Shown: positions 8,773 through 16,900 of the stretch, one piece after another
Layout: each line of letters begins with the position of its first letter
How positions within the stretch are numbered: position 1 is the first letter of the stretch
From: Wansuia hejianensis
Lineage (GTDB): Bacteria > Bacillota > Clostridia > Lachnospirales > Lachnospiraceae
Assembly (NCBI RefSeq): GCF_014337215.1
Contig: NZ_CP060635.1
Coordinates: 1,377,501-1,441,500, forward strand
Length of the DNA stretch: 64,000 nt
Direction of reading: 5' to 3'
The notes under the pieces: generated by a model
What the model was told of the DNA's origin: nothing
The model's database searches: none
What the model saw: the letters and a program-made list of their open reading frames with translations, nothing else
Translations under genes and position numbers: made by a program

Positions 8773-9558
8773 TCAGTTTAAGCTGCTCACATATGCCTTC
8801 AGATCCGCATGTGCGTTCAAAACGTTCTCATAATCTTCCTGAGTATCTGCTATCAGCTGTTTCACGTCTTCCTTCTCCAGGATCTGGCTGATATAGCCGT
8901 TCACGGTTTCTTCAGTCACCTCAGAAGCAATACACAGCTTTCCATCCTCTTTCTTATATAAATACAGCTGAGTCAGAGCGGGAATCTCCGTATCATAGCC
9001 TCTATATTTATAATTATAAGAAGCGAATGCCACATACGTATCCTTCTCCGGACCCGGATAGGTGTACACCGTGATACCGCTGTATGATTCAATCAACTGG
9101 TTATTCTCCACCGCAGCTTTGTCTTCCTCTGTCAGCTGGTCCACGAAGGCTGACAGCGTGTCTGCGTCCCGGCCTGCCAAAGCATTAAAATAGCCGACCA
9201 CTACCTCCGTTACACCATTGCCCGCTGCCGTCAGCTTCTCTGGTTCCTCGCTAGGCGTCGGCGTTGCCGTAGGCGTAGCTGTGGCCTCCGGCGTGGCTGT
9301 TGCTTCAGGCGTATCCGTGACTTTTGGCGCGGCTGTTGGCTCCGGACTGCCCTCCGGCTGTTCCTGGCTGGTACTCTTCTGCGATGGCTGGTCCTCATTG
9401 CTGTTCAGATGTGAGGATATTACCCTCACGCCAAAAATTACGGCAGCAACGATAGCGATAATCGCTACAATCAAAATAATATACCGCAGGTTATCAGAAA
9501 TCCATTCTCTGACCGGATTCCCCTTATTCACTGGCTTCTTATCCTTGTTATCTTCCAT
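8773..9558 (-). CDS. Membrane-anchored hypothetical protein with Thr/Pro-rich stalk
   Basis: Function not recognised. From the ATG at 9558 (GGGGAG seven bases upstream) there are about 22 charged residues, one transmembrane helix (YIILIVAIIAIVAAVIFGV), a low-complexity stalk of repeated TPEATATP units (about residues 60-105) and a globular domain of about 150 residues beginning near GVTEVVVGYFNALAGRDADTL. The last resembles NTF2-like or DUF4878-type extracellular domains, which is only an impression. Topology suggests an extracytoplasmic domain held off the membrane by the stalk. Confidence 0.65.
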   Translation of the reverse strand: MEDNKDKKPVNKGNPVREWISDNLRYIILIVAIIAIVAAVIFGVRVISSHLNSNEDQPSQKSTSQEQPEGSPEPTAAPKVTDTPEATATPEATATPTATPTPSEEPEKLTAAGNGVTEVVVGYFNALAGRDADTLSAFVDQLTEEDKAAVENNQLIESYSGITVYTYPGPEKDTYVAFASYNYKYRGYDTEIPALTQLYLYKKEDGKLCIASEVTEETVNGYISQILEKEDVKQLIADTQEDYENVLNAHADLKAYVSSLN

Positions 9559-9704
9559 ATAACTGCTCCCCTTATCATCCCCTGTGAGCATCCCACGGCT
9601 TCCTGTACGAGCTGGAAAACACTTCACAAATTCTACCCGATCATGCGGCAGCCGCCGTCCCAATGTGCCGGCCTGTCCCCTTAGCTTGCTGCCCGCATAA
9701 ATGA

Positions 9705-9740
9705 AAACAGCCGGATAAATATGAATTTATCCGGCTGTTT
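9705..9740 (-). terminator. Terminator after tRNA-Arg
   Basis: Perfect 16-bp inverted repeat (AAACAGCCGGATAAAT / ATTTATCCGGCTGTTT) with a four-base loop, starting about 10 bases past the tRNA 3' end and followed by TTCATTT on the minus strand. Confidence 0.8.
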
Positions 9741-9749
9741 AAGGCAAAC

Positions 9750-9822
9750 CGCGTCTGGAGGGATTCGAACCCCCGACACACGGTACCGGAAACCGTTGCT
9801 CTATCCCCTGAGCTACAAACGC
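9750..9822 (-). tRNA. tRNA-Arg (anticodon CCG)
   Basis: Folds as a full cloverleaf: acceptor GCGTTTG/CAGACGC, D arm GCTC...GAGC, anticodon stem ACGGT/ACCGT around loop TTCCGGT (anticodon CCG, reads CGG), T arm GGGGG-TTCGAAT-CCCTC. The 3' CCA is not encoded. Confidence 0.93.
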
Positions 9823-9967
9823 TGATTCGCTGTCACCTGTTTTTTGACAACAATAAAATAATATCACATACCACAAAAATTGTCAACGGTGCATAAAAAA
9901 TCAGCAAATCTGCCATACTAACCGGGACAGAGAATAAAAATGATACTTCCAGTGAAAGGAGTTTATT

Positions 9968-10198
9968 ATGGGATTAGAAGATGGAATTAAAAAGACTTTT
10001 CTGGCCGGCGTAGGCGCGGTGGCCACCACTGCAGAAGCTGCAAAACAGGTTGTTGACACGCTGGCAAAAAAAGGAGAACAGGCCGTTGAACAGGGCAAGG
10101 CCATGAAAGAAGCCGTAAAAGAAGCAAAAGAAAACGCAAAAAGCCAGTATTCACAGAACCAGACATCCAGTTCCTCGGATGCATCCGATACATTTTAA
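9968..10198 (+). CDS. Phasin-like small amphipathic protein
   Basis: Seventy-six residues, with AAAGGAG six bases before the ATG. Residues 1-55 form a long Ala/Lys/Glu-rich amphipathic helix (EDGIKKTFLAGVGAVATTAEAAKQVVDTLAKKGEQAVEQGKAM) followed by a Ser-rich tail. This is like the phasin-family or 'phasin superfamily' small proteins of clostridia, which are not known to coat polyester granules there. The only plus-strand gene in this stretch; its 3' end nearly meets the DUF5688 gene's 3' end, so the pair is convergent. Confidence 0.7.
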   Translation: MGLEDGIKKTFLAGVGAVATTAEAAKQVVDTLAKKGEQAVEQGKAMKEAVKEAKENAKSQYSQNQTSSSSDASDTF

Positions 10199-10203
10199 AA
10201 TTG

Positions 10204-11109
10204 TTAATCCTCATGGACTGTACCCAGGCTCAGCCGGTGAAGCGCCCAGTCGTAATAATAGACGTGGTCCGATAGAACTTCCTGCGGCTGAAGCTGGGTA
10301 CTGTTTATTTCTCTCACCATATCCTGGAGCTCTTCTGCAGAGTACTGGCCGTCAGCGGGTAAAATCAGGCATTCATGGATGCTGCTAGGCAATACATAAT
10401 AATCAGAACACAGGATTTTGGCAATCTCCTCTGCCTGTCCCGGATAACAGATACAGGCCGCGCCCAGACATTTTCTGCTGTTGGTCAAAAGATAGAGAGA
10501 ATTGCTGTTCAGTGTTTCTTCATCCTCGTCCTCCAGCTCTCCCCACTGCCGGAGCACCCGGCTCAGCTTCTGGATCACCGGGGGAAGCTTCTCTACTGAG
10601 TTCTCCCAGGCCTGTTTTTCCAGCTCTGAGGCTGAAATCTTCCAACGCTTCAGATGGCAGTCCCTGATCAGTATCGTAGCGTCCTCTATCAGGCTTTCTT
10701 CCACCTGATAATAATAGACGATCGCCAGATCCAGCCAGGGTCTGCAGGGAACATTTTTTAAAAGCTCTCTGTTCTTATCATAATTAATCACTTTACAAAA
10801 GACATTCTCCGATATGGTCCCGAATTCTGTAAAAAAATCCTCTGGAAATCTGTTCTGTTCTTTAAACTCCCTGTACTGCCCGATTACCAGCTTCGCCAGA
10901 TGCGTCACCGAAACCCCTTTCAAAAACTGCTCATAAAAGCAGTCCATATAAATCGACGGAGACAGCAGATCGCCCGCGGCCCGGATTTCCAACGCCTCTA
11001 CAGTTACGCCATTATTCTTGGGAAGCTGCTGCAGGGTTACTGTTACCTCCCCTCCGGACTGCCTTCTGACCTCCTCCGCAAGGGTATTTTGAAACATTTC
11101 GTAGTTCAT
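10204..11109 (-). CDS. DUF5688 family protein
   Basis: A 301-residue cytoplasmic protein of the DUF5688 family, common in Lachnospiraceae and of unknown function. I start it at the ATG at 11109, with GGAGG seven bases upstream (MNYEMFQNTLAEEVRRQ); the frame stays open further up but without a better site. No membrane segment or catalytic motif is evident. The recurring pattern of this family (N-terminal helical part, then a region ending in GQYSAEELQDMVREINSTQ) is seen. Confidence 0.7.
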   Translation of the reverse strand: MNYEMFQNTLAEEVRRQSGGEVTVTLQQLPKNNGVTVEALEIRAAGDLLSPSIYMDCFYEQFLKGVSVTHLAKLVIGQYREFKEQNRFPEDFFTEFGTISENVFCKVINYDKNRELLKNVPCRPWLDLAIVYYYQVEESLIEDATILIRDCHLKRWKISASELEKQAWENSVEKLPPVIQKLSRVLRQWGELEDEDEETLNSNSLYLLTNSRKCLGAACICYPGQAEEIAKILCSDYYVLPSSIHECLILPADGQYSAEELQDMVREINSTQLQPQEVLSDHVYYYDWALHRLSLGTVHED

Positions 11110-11373
11110 AGCACTACCTCCTTTTATTTTTCCGCGGCAAAAAGACACAACAGCCCCTTTGCAGGCGGATGCTGACATGATGAAGCAAATATAAAAATTA
11201 ATCTGTAATGGGATGTTCGACGTTGAATAACTGAAATGAATATTATTAGATTTTAGTGAACAGCCTCAGAACTGCAATCGGTCCTGAGACTGCCACATTC
11301 TCCTCGTCTTGAAAGATCCATCCTTCTGCCTGCACCGGCAGAGAATTTCCCGTTTTGAGAATAGAATTGAATA
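11110..11373. other. Gap between DUF5688 and efp
   Basis: About 265 bases with no supported gene. An imperfect stem-loop lies at about 11262-11295 (arms rich in GTCTCAG / CTGAG) and could end efp transcription, but there is no T tract. Nothing else stands out. Confidence 0.4.
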
Positions 11374-11931
11374 TCAGACGCGGCTCAAATACTCGCCTGT
11401 TCTGGTATCAATCTTGATCTTATCGCCCTGATTAACAAACAACGGTACATTAACCTGCGCTCCGGTCTCAACGGTAGCCGGCTTGGTCGCGCCCTGCGCC
11501 GTATTGCCTGCAAATCCCGGTTCCGTATCAACGATCTCCAGTTCTACAAACAGCGGAGCTTCAATGGCAAATACGCTGCCATTGTAGGAACATACCTTGA
11601 CCATCTCGTTCTCCTTCACAAACTTCAGAGCATCGCCGATTGTCTCTTTATTGATAGCGATCTGATCATACGTATCCACGTTCATGAAATAATACAGATC
11701 CCCGTCGTTATACAGATACTGCATGTCCACGCGGTCGATCCTGGCCTGTGGGAATTTCTCTGTAGGGCGGAAGGTCTTCTCAACTACTCCGCCGTTGATA
11801 ACATTTTTTAATTTTGTTCTGACGAACGCTGCACCTTTCCCTGGCTTTACATGCTGGAATTCAATTACCTGAACAACGTTACCGTCAATCTCGAGGGTAA
11901 TGCCGTTTCTGAAATCGCCTGCTGATACCAT
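11374..11931 (-). CDS. efp: Elongation factor P
   Basis: Rescues ribosomes stalled on polyproline by promoting peptide bond formation at the P/E site. A 185-residue three-domain EF-P: KOW-like domain I ([37 protein letters not shown]), OB domain II and C-terminal OB domain with the signature region [13 protein letters not shown]. The tip loop is KPGKGAAF, with Lys at the position modified in other bacteria. A proline-run protein (ylmC) is encoded 23 kb away. Confidence 0.96.
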   Translation of the reverse strand: MVSAGDFRNGITLEIDGNVVQVIEFQHVKPGKGAAFVRTKLKNVINGGVVEKTFRPTEKFPQARIDRVDMQYLYNDGDLYYFMNVDTYDQIAINKETIGDALKFVKENEMVKVCSYNGSVFAIEAPLFVELEIVDTEPGFAGNTAQGATKPATVETGAQVNVPLFVNQGDKIKIDTRTGEYLSRV

Positions 11932-11952
11932 CCTGATATTCCTCCTTAAATG

Positions 11953-12096
11953 TATACATTGTGGAACAGCGTGAGCTGTTTCCCCGCCCCGTTAGGGGCA
12001 TGTGTTACGGTGTGCCCTGTGGGTATACATTGTAGAACAGCGAAGCTGTTCACCCGCCCGACAGTGCATGCACCGCGGAATGCCCTGTGGGTATAA
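11953..12096. repeat. Two-copy ~70-bp direct repeat upstream of efp
   Basis: Segments beginning TATACATTGT at 11953 and again at 12024 share TATACATTGT-G/A-GAACAGCG, then AGCTGTT, CCCGCCC and a closing TGCCCTGTGGG; a third partial start (TATAACA) follows at 12092. Each unit contains the small inverted repeat AACAGC...GCTGTT. The repeat lies in the leader or promoter zone of efp; its role is unknown. Confidence 0.65.
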
Positions 12097-12213
12097 CAAT
12101 CCGGCACAAAACTCCCTGCCGTCAAAATACGTGGCGCGGGGTTCTCTGCGGGATATGCGTCATTTTATACGCAACATAACTATTAATTATTCTATAATAT
12201 TTCCTGGTAATTT

Positions 12214-12792
12214 TCAACAACTTTTTTTGCCGCTGTTCCCATTGCTCTCATAGCTTTCAATCACCGTTACCGATCGGGCGGCCGGGCGGTGTTTCCGGAA
12301 GAAATACAGGACGACCCGTTCCAGCTTCCGCTTAAATACAATTTGGATTTCCTCCTTAGGATGGATCGGTCTCACCAGGATATTGTAAATACCAGCCCTT
12401 TTGGCTCCCCAGACGTCTGTGAACAACTGATCGCCCACAAAGAGTACCCGTTCCTTTTCCAGTCCCATCATTTCACAGGCTTTCAGGTAATTTTTCGTCG
12501 AAGGTTTATGGGCGTCCTCCACGAATGCTGATTTCACCGCATCCGCAAAGGGCTTGACCCTGGGCAGCTGATTATTAGAAATCAGGCAAGTGGCAAATCC
12601 GGTTTCGTGAAGGTGTTCAAACAGAGCCAGAGCCCGTTCGTCTGCCGGCGCGCCGTGGGGGACCAGCGTATTGTCAATATCAAATATCACTCCCCGGAAG
12701 CCTCTCTCATACCAGTCGCCAAAATCAATGGAATAGGTGGAATCCACCCATTCGTCAGGATAAAAGGCCGAAAGAAAACCCTTTTTCTTCAC
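12214..12792 (-). CDS. YqeG family HAD-type phosphatase
   Basis: A HAD subclass IIIA phosphatase of 192 residues. Catalytic motif DIDNTLV (motif I) near residue 37, LISNN (motif II), and the KPSTKNYLKACEMMGLEKERVLFVGDQLFTD stretch (motifs III/IV). Family members include YqeG, whose substrate is uncertain, and mitochondrial PGP phosphatase Gep4, so a role in phosphatidylglycerol synthesis is possible. Its ATG overlaps the TGA of the patatin gene (ATGA), so they are translationally coupled. Confidence 0.88.
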   Translation of the reverse strand: MKKKGFLSAFYPDEWVDSTYSIDFGDWYERGFRGVIFDIDNTLVPHGAPADERALALFEHLHETGFATCLISNNQLPRVKPFADAVKSAFVEDAHKPSTKNYLKACEMMGLEKERVLFVGDQLFTDVWGAKRAGIYNILVRPIHPKEEIQIVFKRKLERVVLYFFRKHRPAARSVTVIESYESNGNSGKKSC

Positions 12793-13661
12793 TGGCTGTT
12801 CCCCTCATTTCCCAGATATTCCTGCATTCTTCCATAGTTCTTCTTCATTTCCTCATACCCATGCCTGTACAGCTCCATCAGCCGGTCATAATCTTGTTCC
12901 GTCCTCCCTACCGTCAGACCCTGAGGGCGGATCACGAAAATTTTCCTTTCCTCTTCCCACTTGTCAATGCGGTCCATGGTTTGATTGTATCTCCGTACTC
13001 TTCCGCACAGGGTTCTGACCAGTTCCGGATATTTGCGGTACATGGTTTTATAGAGTGCATTCACCTGACGGCTCTCTTTTTTGCGGTACCCTTTCTGCCG
13101 GGTCAGGACGACCACATTCTTGCGGTAGCCCTTTTTCATAGAATGAATGAGGGGAACCGGGTCCGCGATTCCTCCGTCCAGGCACGGCATCCCGTCCACC
13201 TGTATCATATGGCTCAGGACTGGCACACTGCTGGAAGCCGCGTTAATATCCATCAGCCGCTTTTTATCCTTCCGTTCGTCCAGATACTCTGCCTGACCGG
13301 TCAGACAGTTGGTGACCACCAGCTCACAGGCCAGTTCTGACTGAAAATATGTGTCATAATCAAAAGGAAACAGCTCATTGGGATATCTGTTATAGACCAT
13401 ATCGATATTAAAAATCTCTCTTGTCCTGATCACCCTGAGAGGGTTCTTATTGACGCAGCGGTATCTCTTCTCCTTCATCGCCATACAGTCTCTCGTCCGT
13501 CCAATCTGCCTGGACACATAATCAACCGCATTGCTAGAACCGGCAGATACCCCCACCACATAAGGAAGGTAACAATCCTGTTCCATCAGATAGTCCAGGA
13601 CCCCTGCCGTAAAAATCCCCCGCATCGCTCCTCCCTCCAGTATCAGTCCTGCTTCTTTCAT
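12789..13661 (-). CDS. Patatin-like phospholipase
   Basis: A Ser-Asp dyad lipid hydrolase: oxyanion loop LEGGAMRGIFTAGVLD near the N-terminus, nucleophile elbow GVSAGSSN (about residues 37-44) and the DGGIADP box carrying the catalytic Asp (about 160). Length 290 fits the YjjU/RssA-like bacterial group. No signal peptide, so it acts on membrane lipids from inside. AAGGAGG precedes the start, immediately after the citrate synthase terminator-like hairpin. Confidence 0.88.
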   Translation of the reverse strand: MKEAGLILEGGAMRGIFTAGVLDYLMEQDCYLPYVVGVSAGSSNAVDYVSRQIGRTRDCMAMKEKRYRCVNKNPLRVIRTREIFNIDMVYNRYPNELFPFDYDTYFQSELACELVVTNCLTGQAEYLDERKDKKRLMDINAASSSVPVLSHMIQVDGMPCLDGGIADPVPLIHSMKKGYRKNVVVLTRQKGYRKKESRQVNALYKTMYRKYPELVRTLCGRVRRYNQTMDRIDKWEEERKIFVIRPQGLTVGRTEQDYDRLMELYRHGYEEMKKNYGRMQEYLGNEGNSQ

Positions 13662-13678
13662 TGAAATCCTCCTTAATA

Positions 13679-13701
13679 AGAGCGTTCTTTAAGAACGCTC
13701 T
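13679..13701 (-). terminator. Hairpin overlapping the citrate synthase stop codon
   Basis: Palindrome AGAGCGTTCTT/AAGAACGCTCT whose left part encodes the last codons and the TAA of citrate synthase. A short TTATT follows, then the patatin ribosome binding site, so it may act as a partial terminator or attenuator between the two genes. Confidence 0.65.
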
Positions 13702-15050
13702 CCTATCGGTACATACGGCTCTTTTTCTTTCACATTTTTATAAGCCGGACGGATGATCTTGTCGGTGTTGATCAGCTCCTCCATCCGGTGCGCGCTCCAC
13801 CCGACGATACGGGCACAGGCGAACATGGGCGTATACAGCTCCAGCGGAAGATCCAGCATGCTGTAGACAAAGCCGCTGTAAAAGTCCACATTTGCGCTGA
13901 CACCTTTATAGATGTGGCGCTCTTCGCCGATGATCTTCGGCGCCAGGCGTTCTACCATGGCATATAGCTGGTAATCCTTTTCTCTTCCCTTTTCATTCGC
14001 CAGTTTTTCCACAAACTTCTTAAATATACATGCCCGGGGATCCGAAATGGAATAAACCGCGTGGCCCATCCCATAGATCAGCCCTCTATTGTCGAAAGCT
14101 TCTTTGTGCAGCAGCTTCCGGAGATAATTCCCTACCTCTTCTTCATCTGTCCAGTCGCCGATATTTTTCTTCATATCGTCAAACATGCGGACGACCTTTA
14201 TGTTCGCGCCGCCATGCTTGGGCCCCTTCAGAGATCCCAGCGCCGCGGCAATCGCTGAATAAGTATCCGTGCCTGAGGAAGACACCACATGAGTCGTAAA
14301 TGTGGAGTTATTGCCGCCGCCGTGCTCCATGTGCAGCACCAGCGCAAGATCCAGCACCATCGCCTCTGTCTTGGTATATTTCTTATCCGGTCTCAGCATC
14401 CGCAATATGTTCTCAGCAGTGGAAAGTTTCTTAGAAGGATTGTGAATGTACAGGCTTTTGCCCATAATGTAATGATTATATGCCTGATATCCGTAGACAG
14501 ACAGCATAGGAAAGACTGCGATCAGCGTCAGACACTGGCGCAGCACGTTCGGAAGAGTGATATCATCCGCCAGAGGATCATAAGCGTACAGCGTCAGCAC
14601 GCTTCTGGCCAGGGTGTTCATCATATCCCTGCTGGGCGCTTTCATGACAACATCCCTCACGAAATTCTTCGGCAGAGACTGCTGTGCTTTCAATATTCCC
14701 TCAAAGGCAGCCAGCTGCTCCTCCGTCGGCAGCGAGCCGAACAGCAGCAGGTAAGCAGTCTCTTCAAATCCCATCCTGCCCTCACTCAGGAACCCCTTCG
14801 TCAGTTGTGCGATATTAATTCCCCGGTAGTATAATTCTCCTTCACAGGGTGCCTTCACCCCGTCGATATTCTTAAAAGATACCACATCGGATATCTGCGT
14901 CAGCCCGGCCAGGACGCCGGCTCCGCTAATATCTCTCAGCCCTCTTTTCACGTCATATTTCCCATATAATGCGACGTCCATCGTCGAATTCTCGACGCAG
15001 ACATCTGTCAGCTCTATGATCTCCGGTGTTGCTTTCATCTTAAAACTCAT
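13689..15050 (-). CDS. Citrate synthase
   Basis: Condenses acetyl-CoA with oxaloacetate. It is 453 residues, somewhat longer than the usual 370-430. Active-site landmarks are present: LHMEHGGGNNSTF with the first catalytic His, GPKHGGANIKV, GMGHAVYSISDPRA with the second His, and NVDFYSGFVYSMLDLP with the Asp region. The family also holds 2-methylcitrate synthases; no prpB/prpD genes are nearby, so citrate synthase is the likelier call. GGAG lies 9 bases before the ATG. In clostridia it supplies 2-oxoglutarate for glutamate. Confidence 0.9.
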   Translation of the reverse strand: MSFKMKATPEIIELTDVCVENSTMDVALYGKYDVKRGLRDISGAGVLAGLTQISDVVSFKNIDGVKAPCEGELYYRGINIAQLTKGFLSEGRMGFEETAYLLLFGSLPTEEQLAAFEGILKAQQSLPKNFVRDVVMKAPSRDMMNTLARSVLTLYAYDPLADDITLPNVLRQCLTLIAVFPMLSVYGYQAYNHYIMGKSLYIHNPSKKLSTAENILRMLRPDKKYTKTEAMVLDLALVLHMEHGGGNNSTFTTHVVSSSGTDTYSAIAAALGSLKGPKHGGANIKVVRMFDDMKKNIGDWTDEEEVGNYLRKLLHKEAFDNRGLIYGMGHAVYSISDPRACIFKKFVEKLANEKGREKDYQLYAMVERLAPKIIGEERHIYKGVSANVDFYSGFVYSMLDLPLELYTPMFACARIVGWSAHRMEELINTDKIIRPAYKNVKEKEPYVPIGERS

Positions 15051-15097
15051 TCAGTCTATCTCCTTTCCTATTGCTGTTAACCTGTTAATCGCCCTCC

Positions 15098-15451
15098 TCA
15101 TTCGTTCACATGCTGTAATCCCTGTGCCAGAATAGTGTATACATGAGAATCCGCCAGGGAATAGAAAACTGTCTTACCGTCCCTGCGGAATTTCACCAGC
15201 TCCTGCTGCTTCAGGACGCGAAGCTGATGTGATATGGCACTCTGGCTCATACCCAAAAGGTCCGCTATATCGCAGACGCACAGCTCCTGTTTGGACAGTG
15301 CTGTTAAAATCCGGATTCTGGTCACGTCGCCAAAGGTTTTGAACAATTCTGACAACCGGTAAAGCTCATCGTCAGAAGGAATCTCCTGCCTCGTGATATG
15401 TTCATGAACACAGTATTCCTGGCATACCTCTATCTTCTTTTTTTCAGACAT
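15098..15451 (-). CDS. ArsR/SmtB-family metal-sensing repressor (CadC-like)
   Basis: A 117-residue winged helix protein. Start at 15451 with AGGAGG six bases upstream; earlier in-frame codons run into the aminotransferase gene. The recognition helix is SQSAISHQLRVLKQQELV. Metal ligands look like the CadC alpha3N site: two N-terminal cysteines (EVCQEYCVHEH) and the pair in ELCVCDIADLLG. Family knowledge links this set to Cd/Pb/Zn sensing. No metal efflux ATPase is in the window, so its target may lie elsewhere. It sits between alaA-like and citrate synthase genes. Confidence 0.85.
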   Translation of the reverse strand: MSEKKKIEVCQEYCVHEHITRQEIPSDDELYRLSELFKTFGDVTRIRILTALSKQELCVCDIADLLGMSQSAISHQLRVLKQQELVKFRRDGKTVFYSLADSHVYTILAQGLQHVNE

Positions 15452-15482
15452 TCCTTTCCTCCTGTGCTTACGCATTCTCTGT

Positions 15483-16700
15483 TCATGCCTGGCTGTATCC
15501 TGCCAGGAAATCTCCCAGCTGAGCGGCCGCATGCTTCAGCGTCCGGATATCCGGCAGGTACACGACCCGGAAATGGTCCGGCTCTCCCCAGTTAAATCCG
15601 CCGCCATGCACCACAAGAACCTGCTTCTCATGAAGAAAGTCCAGCGCAAACTGCTCATCGTCAGAAATATTAAATTTTGTCCTGTCCAGCCTCGGAAAAA
15701 TGTAAAAGGCCGCTTTCGGCTTCACGACCGTTATCCCCGGAATATCCCTCAGCGCATTGTAAATAAATTCTCTCTGCTCATAGATCCTTCCACCGGGTGA
15801 AATGTACTCTTCCACGCTCTGATAACCACCAAGCGCCGTCTGGATCACCGACTGTGCCGGCACATTAGAACAGAGCCGCATGTTAGAAAGCATGTTCAGG
15901 CCTTCGATATAATCCCTGCCTTTCTCCTTGGCGCCGCTCAAAACCATCCAGCCCACGCGGAAGCCCGCAATCATGTGCGATTTAGACAGCCCGGAAAAAG
16001 TCACACAGAACAGGTCCGGAGCCAGAGATGCAATCGACAGATGCTTCAGCCCGTCCATTACAAGACGGTCATAAATCTCATCTGAAAAAATCATCAGCTC
16101 ATGTTCCCGTGCCACCTGCACGATCTGCTCCAGAACTTCTCTAGGATACAAGGCGCCTGTGGGATTATTGGGATTGATGATCACTATCGCTTTCGTCCTG
16201 TCAGTAATCTTTTTCCTGATATCGTCAATGTCCGGATTCCAATCAGCCTGTTCGTCGCAGATATAATGAACTGCCTTCCCGCCAGCCAACGTCGCACAAG
16301 CTGTCCACAGCGGATAGTCCGGCGCTGGAATAAGAACCTCATCCCCGTCGTCCAGAAGGGCCTGCATGGACAAGTTAATCAGCTCACTGACGCCGTTGCC
16401 TGTGTAAATATCATTCATCATCACGCCTGGAATCCCCTTCAGCTGGCAATACTGCATGATCGCCTTCCTGGCTGAGAAAATACCCCGCGAGTCAGAATAC
16501 CCCTGACAGTCTCTGACATTCTGCATCATATCTTCAATGACCTCATCCGGCGCTGAAAAACCAAAAGGAGCGGGATTCCCGATATTCAGCTTCAGGATCT
16601 TCTTTCCCTCTTCCTCCATCCTGGCAGCTTCTTCTACAACCGGTCCGCGGACATCATATAAAACGTGATCCAGCTTCGAGGATTTTCCAAAAGTTCTCAT
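15483..16700 (-). CDS. PLP-dependent aminotransferase (AlaA-like)
   Basis: Class I/II fold-type I aminotransferase of 405 residues, closest in pattern to AlaA/YugH, which makes alanine from pyruvate and glutamate. Landmarks: NIGNPAPFGF at the N-terminus, NPNNPTGALYP (Asn binding the PLP oxygen), FSDEIYDRL (Asp to the pyridine N), SGLSKSHMIAGFRVGW (PLP Lys) and the C-terminal FRVVYLP with the carboxylate-binding Arg. Stop lies 31 bases from the ArsR start. Substrate is inferred from family only. Confidence 0.88.
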   Translation of the reverse strand: MRTFGKSSKLDHVLYDVRGPVVEEAARMEEEGKKILKLNIGNPAPFGFSAPDEVIEDMMQNVRDCQGYSDSRGIFSARKAIMQYCQLKGIPGVMMNDIYTGNGVSELINLSMQALLDDGDEVLIPAPDYPLWTACATLAGGKAVHYICDEQADWNPDIDDIRKKITDRTKAIVIINPNNPTGALYPREVLEQIVQVAREHELMIFSDEIYDRLVMDGLKHLSIASLAPDLFCVTFSGLSKSHMIAGFRVGWMVLSGAKEKGRDYIEGLNMLSNMRLCSNVPAQSVIQTALGGYQSVEEYISPGGRIYEQREFIYNALRDIPGITVVKPKAAFYIFPRLDRTKFNISDDEQFALDFLHEKQVLVVHGGGFNWGEPDHFRVVYLPDIRTLKHAAAQLGDFLAGYSQA

Positions 16701-16806
16701 TTTAATCTGCTCCTCTCCGGACTCAACCGTTAAATAGTAAGCCCATAATAGTTTATTTTAGCATTAACCTTCAAGAATTTCAAGATATTTGGATTTTAGC
16801 ATGAAT

Positions 16807-16862
16807 ACCGGGACAAAAAGCAGCGGAACGGCTGAACGCCTCCCGCTGCTTTTCGTCCCGGT
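16807..16862 (-). terminator. Terminator of the quaternary-amine transport operon
   Basis: Long inverted repeat, ACCGGGAC-A5-GCAGCGG paired with CCGCTGC-TTTTC-GTCCCGGT, 39 bases past the substrate-binding-protein stop. It separates that operon from the aminotransferase promoter region. Confidence 0.75.
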
Positions 16863-16900
16863 AACCATACCTTAACCGGCCTCAAAACACTATCATTTTC

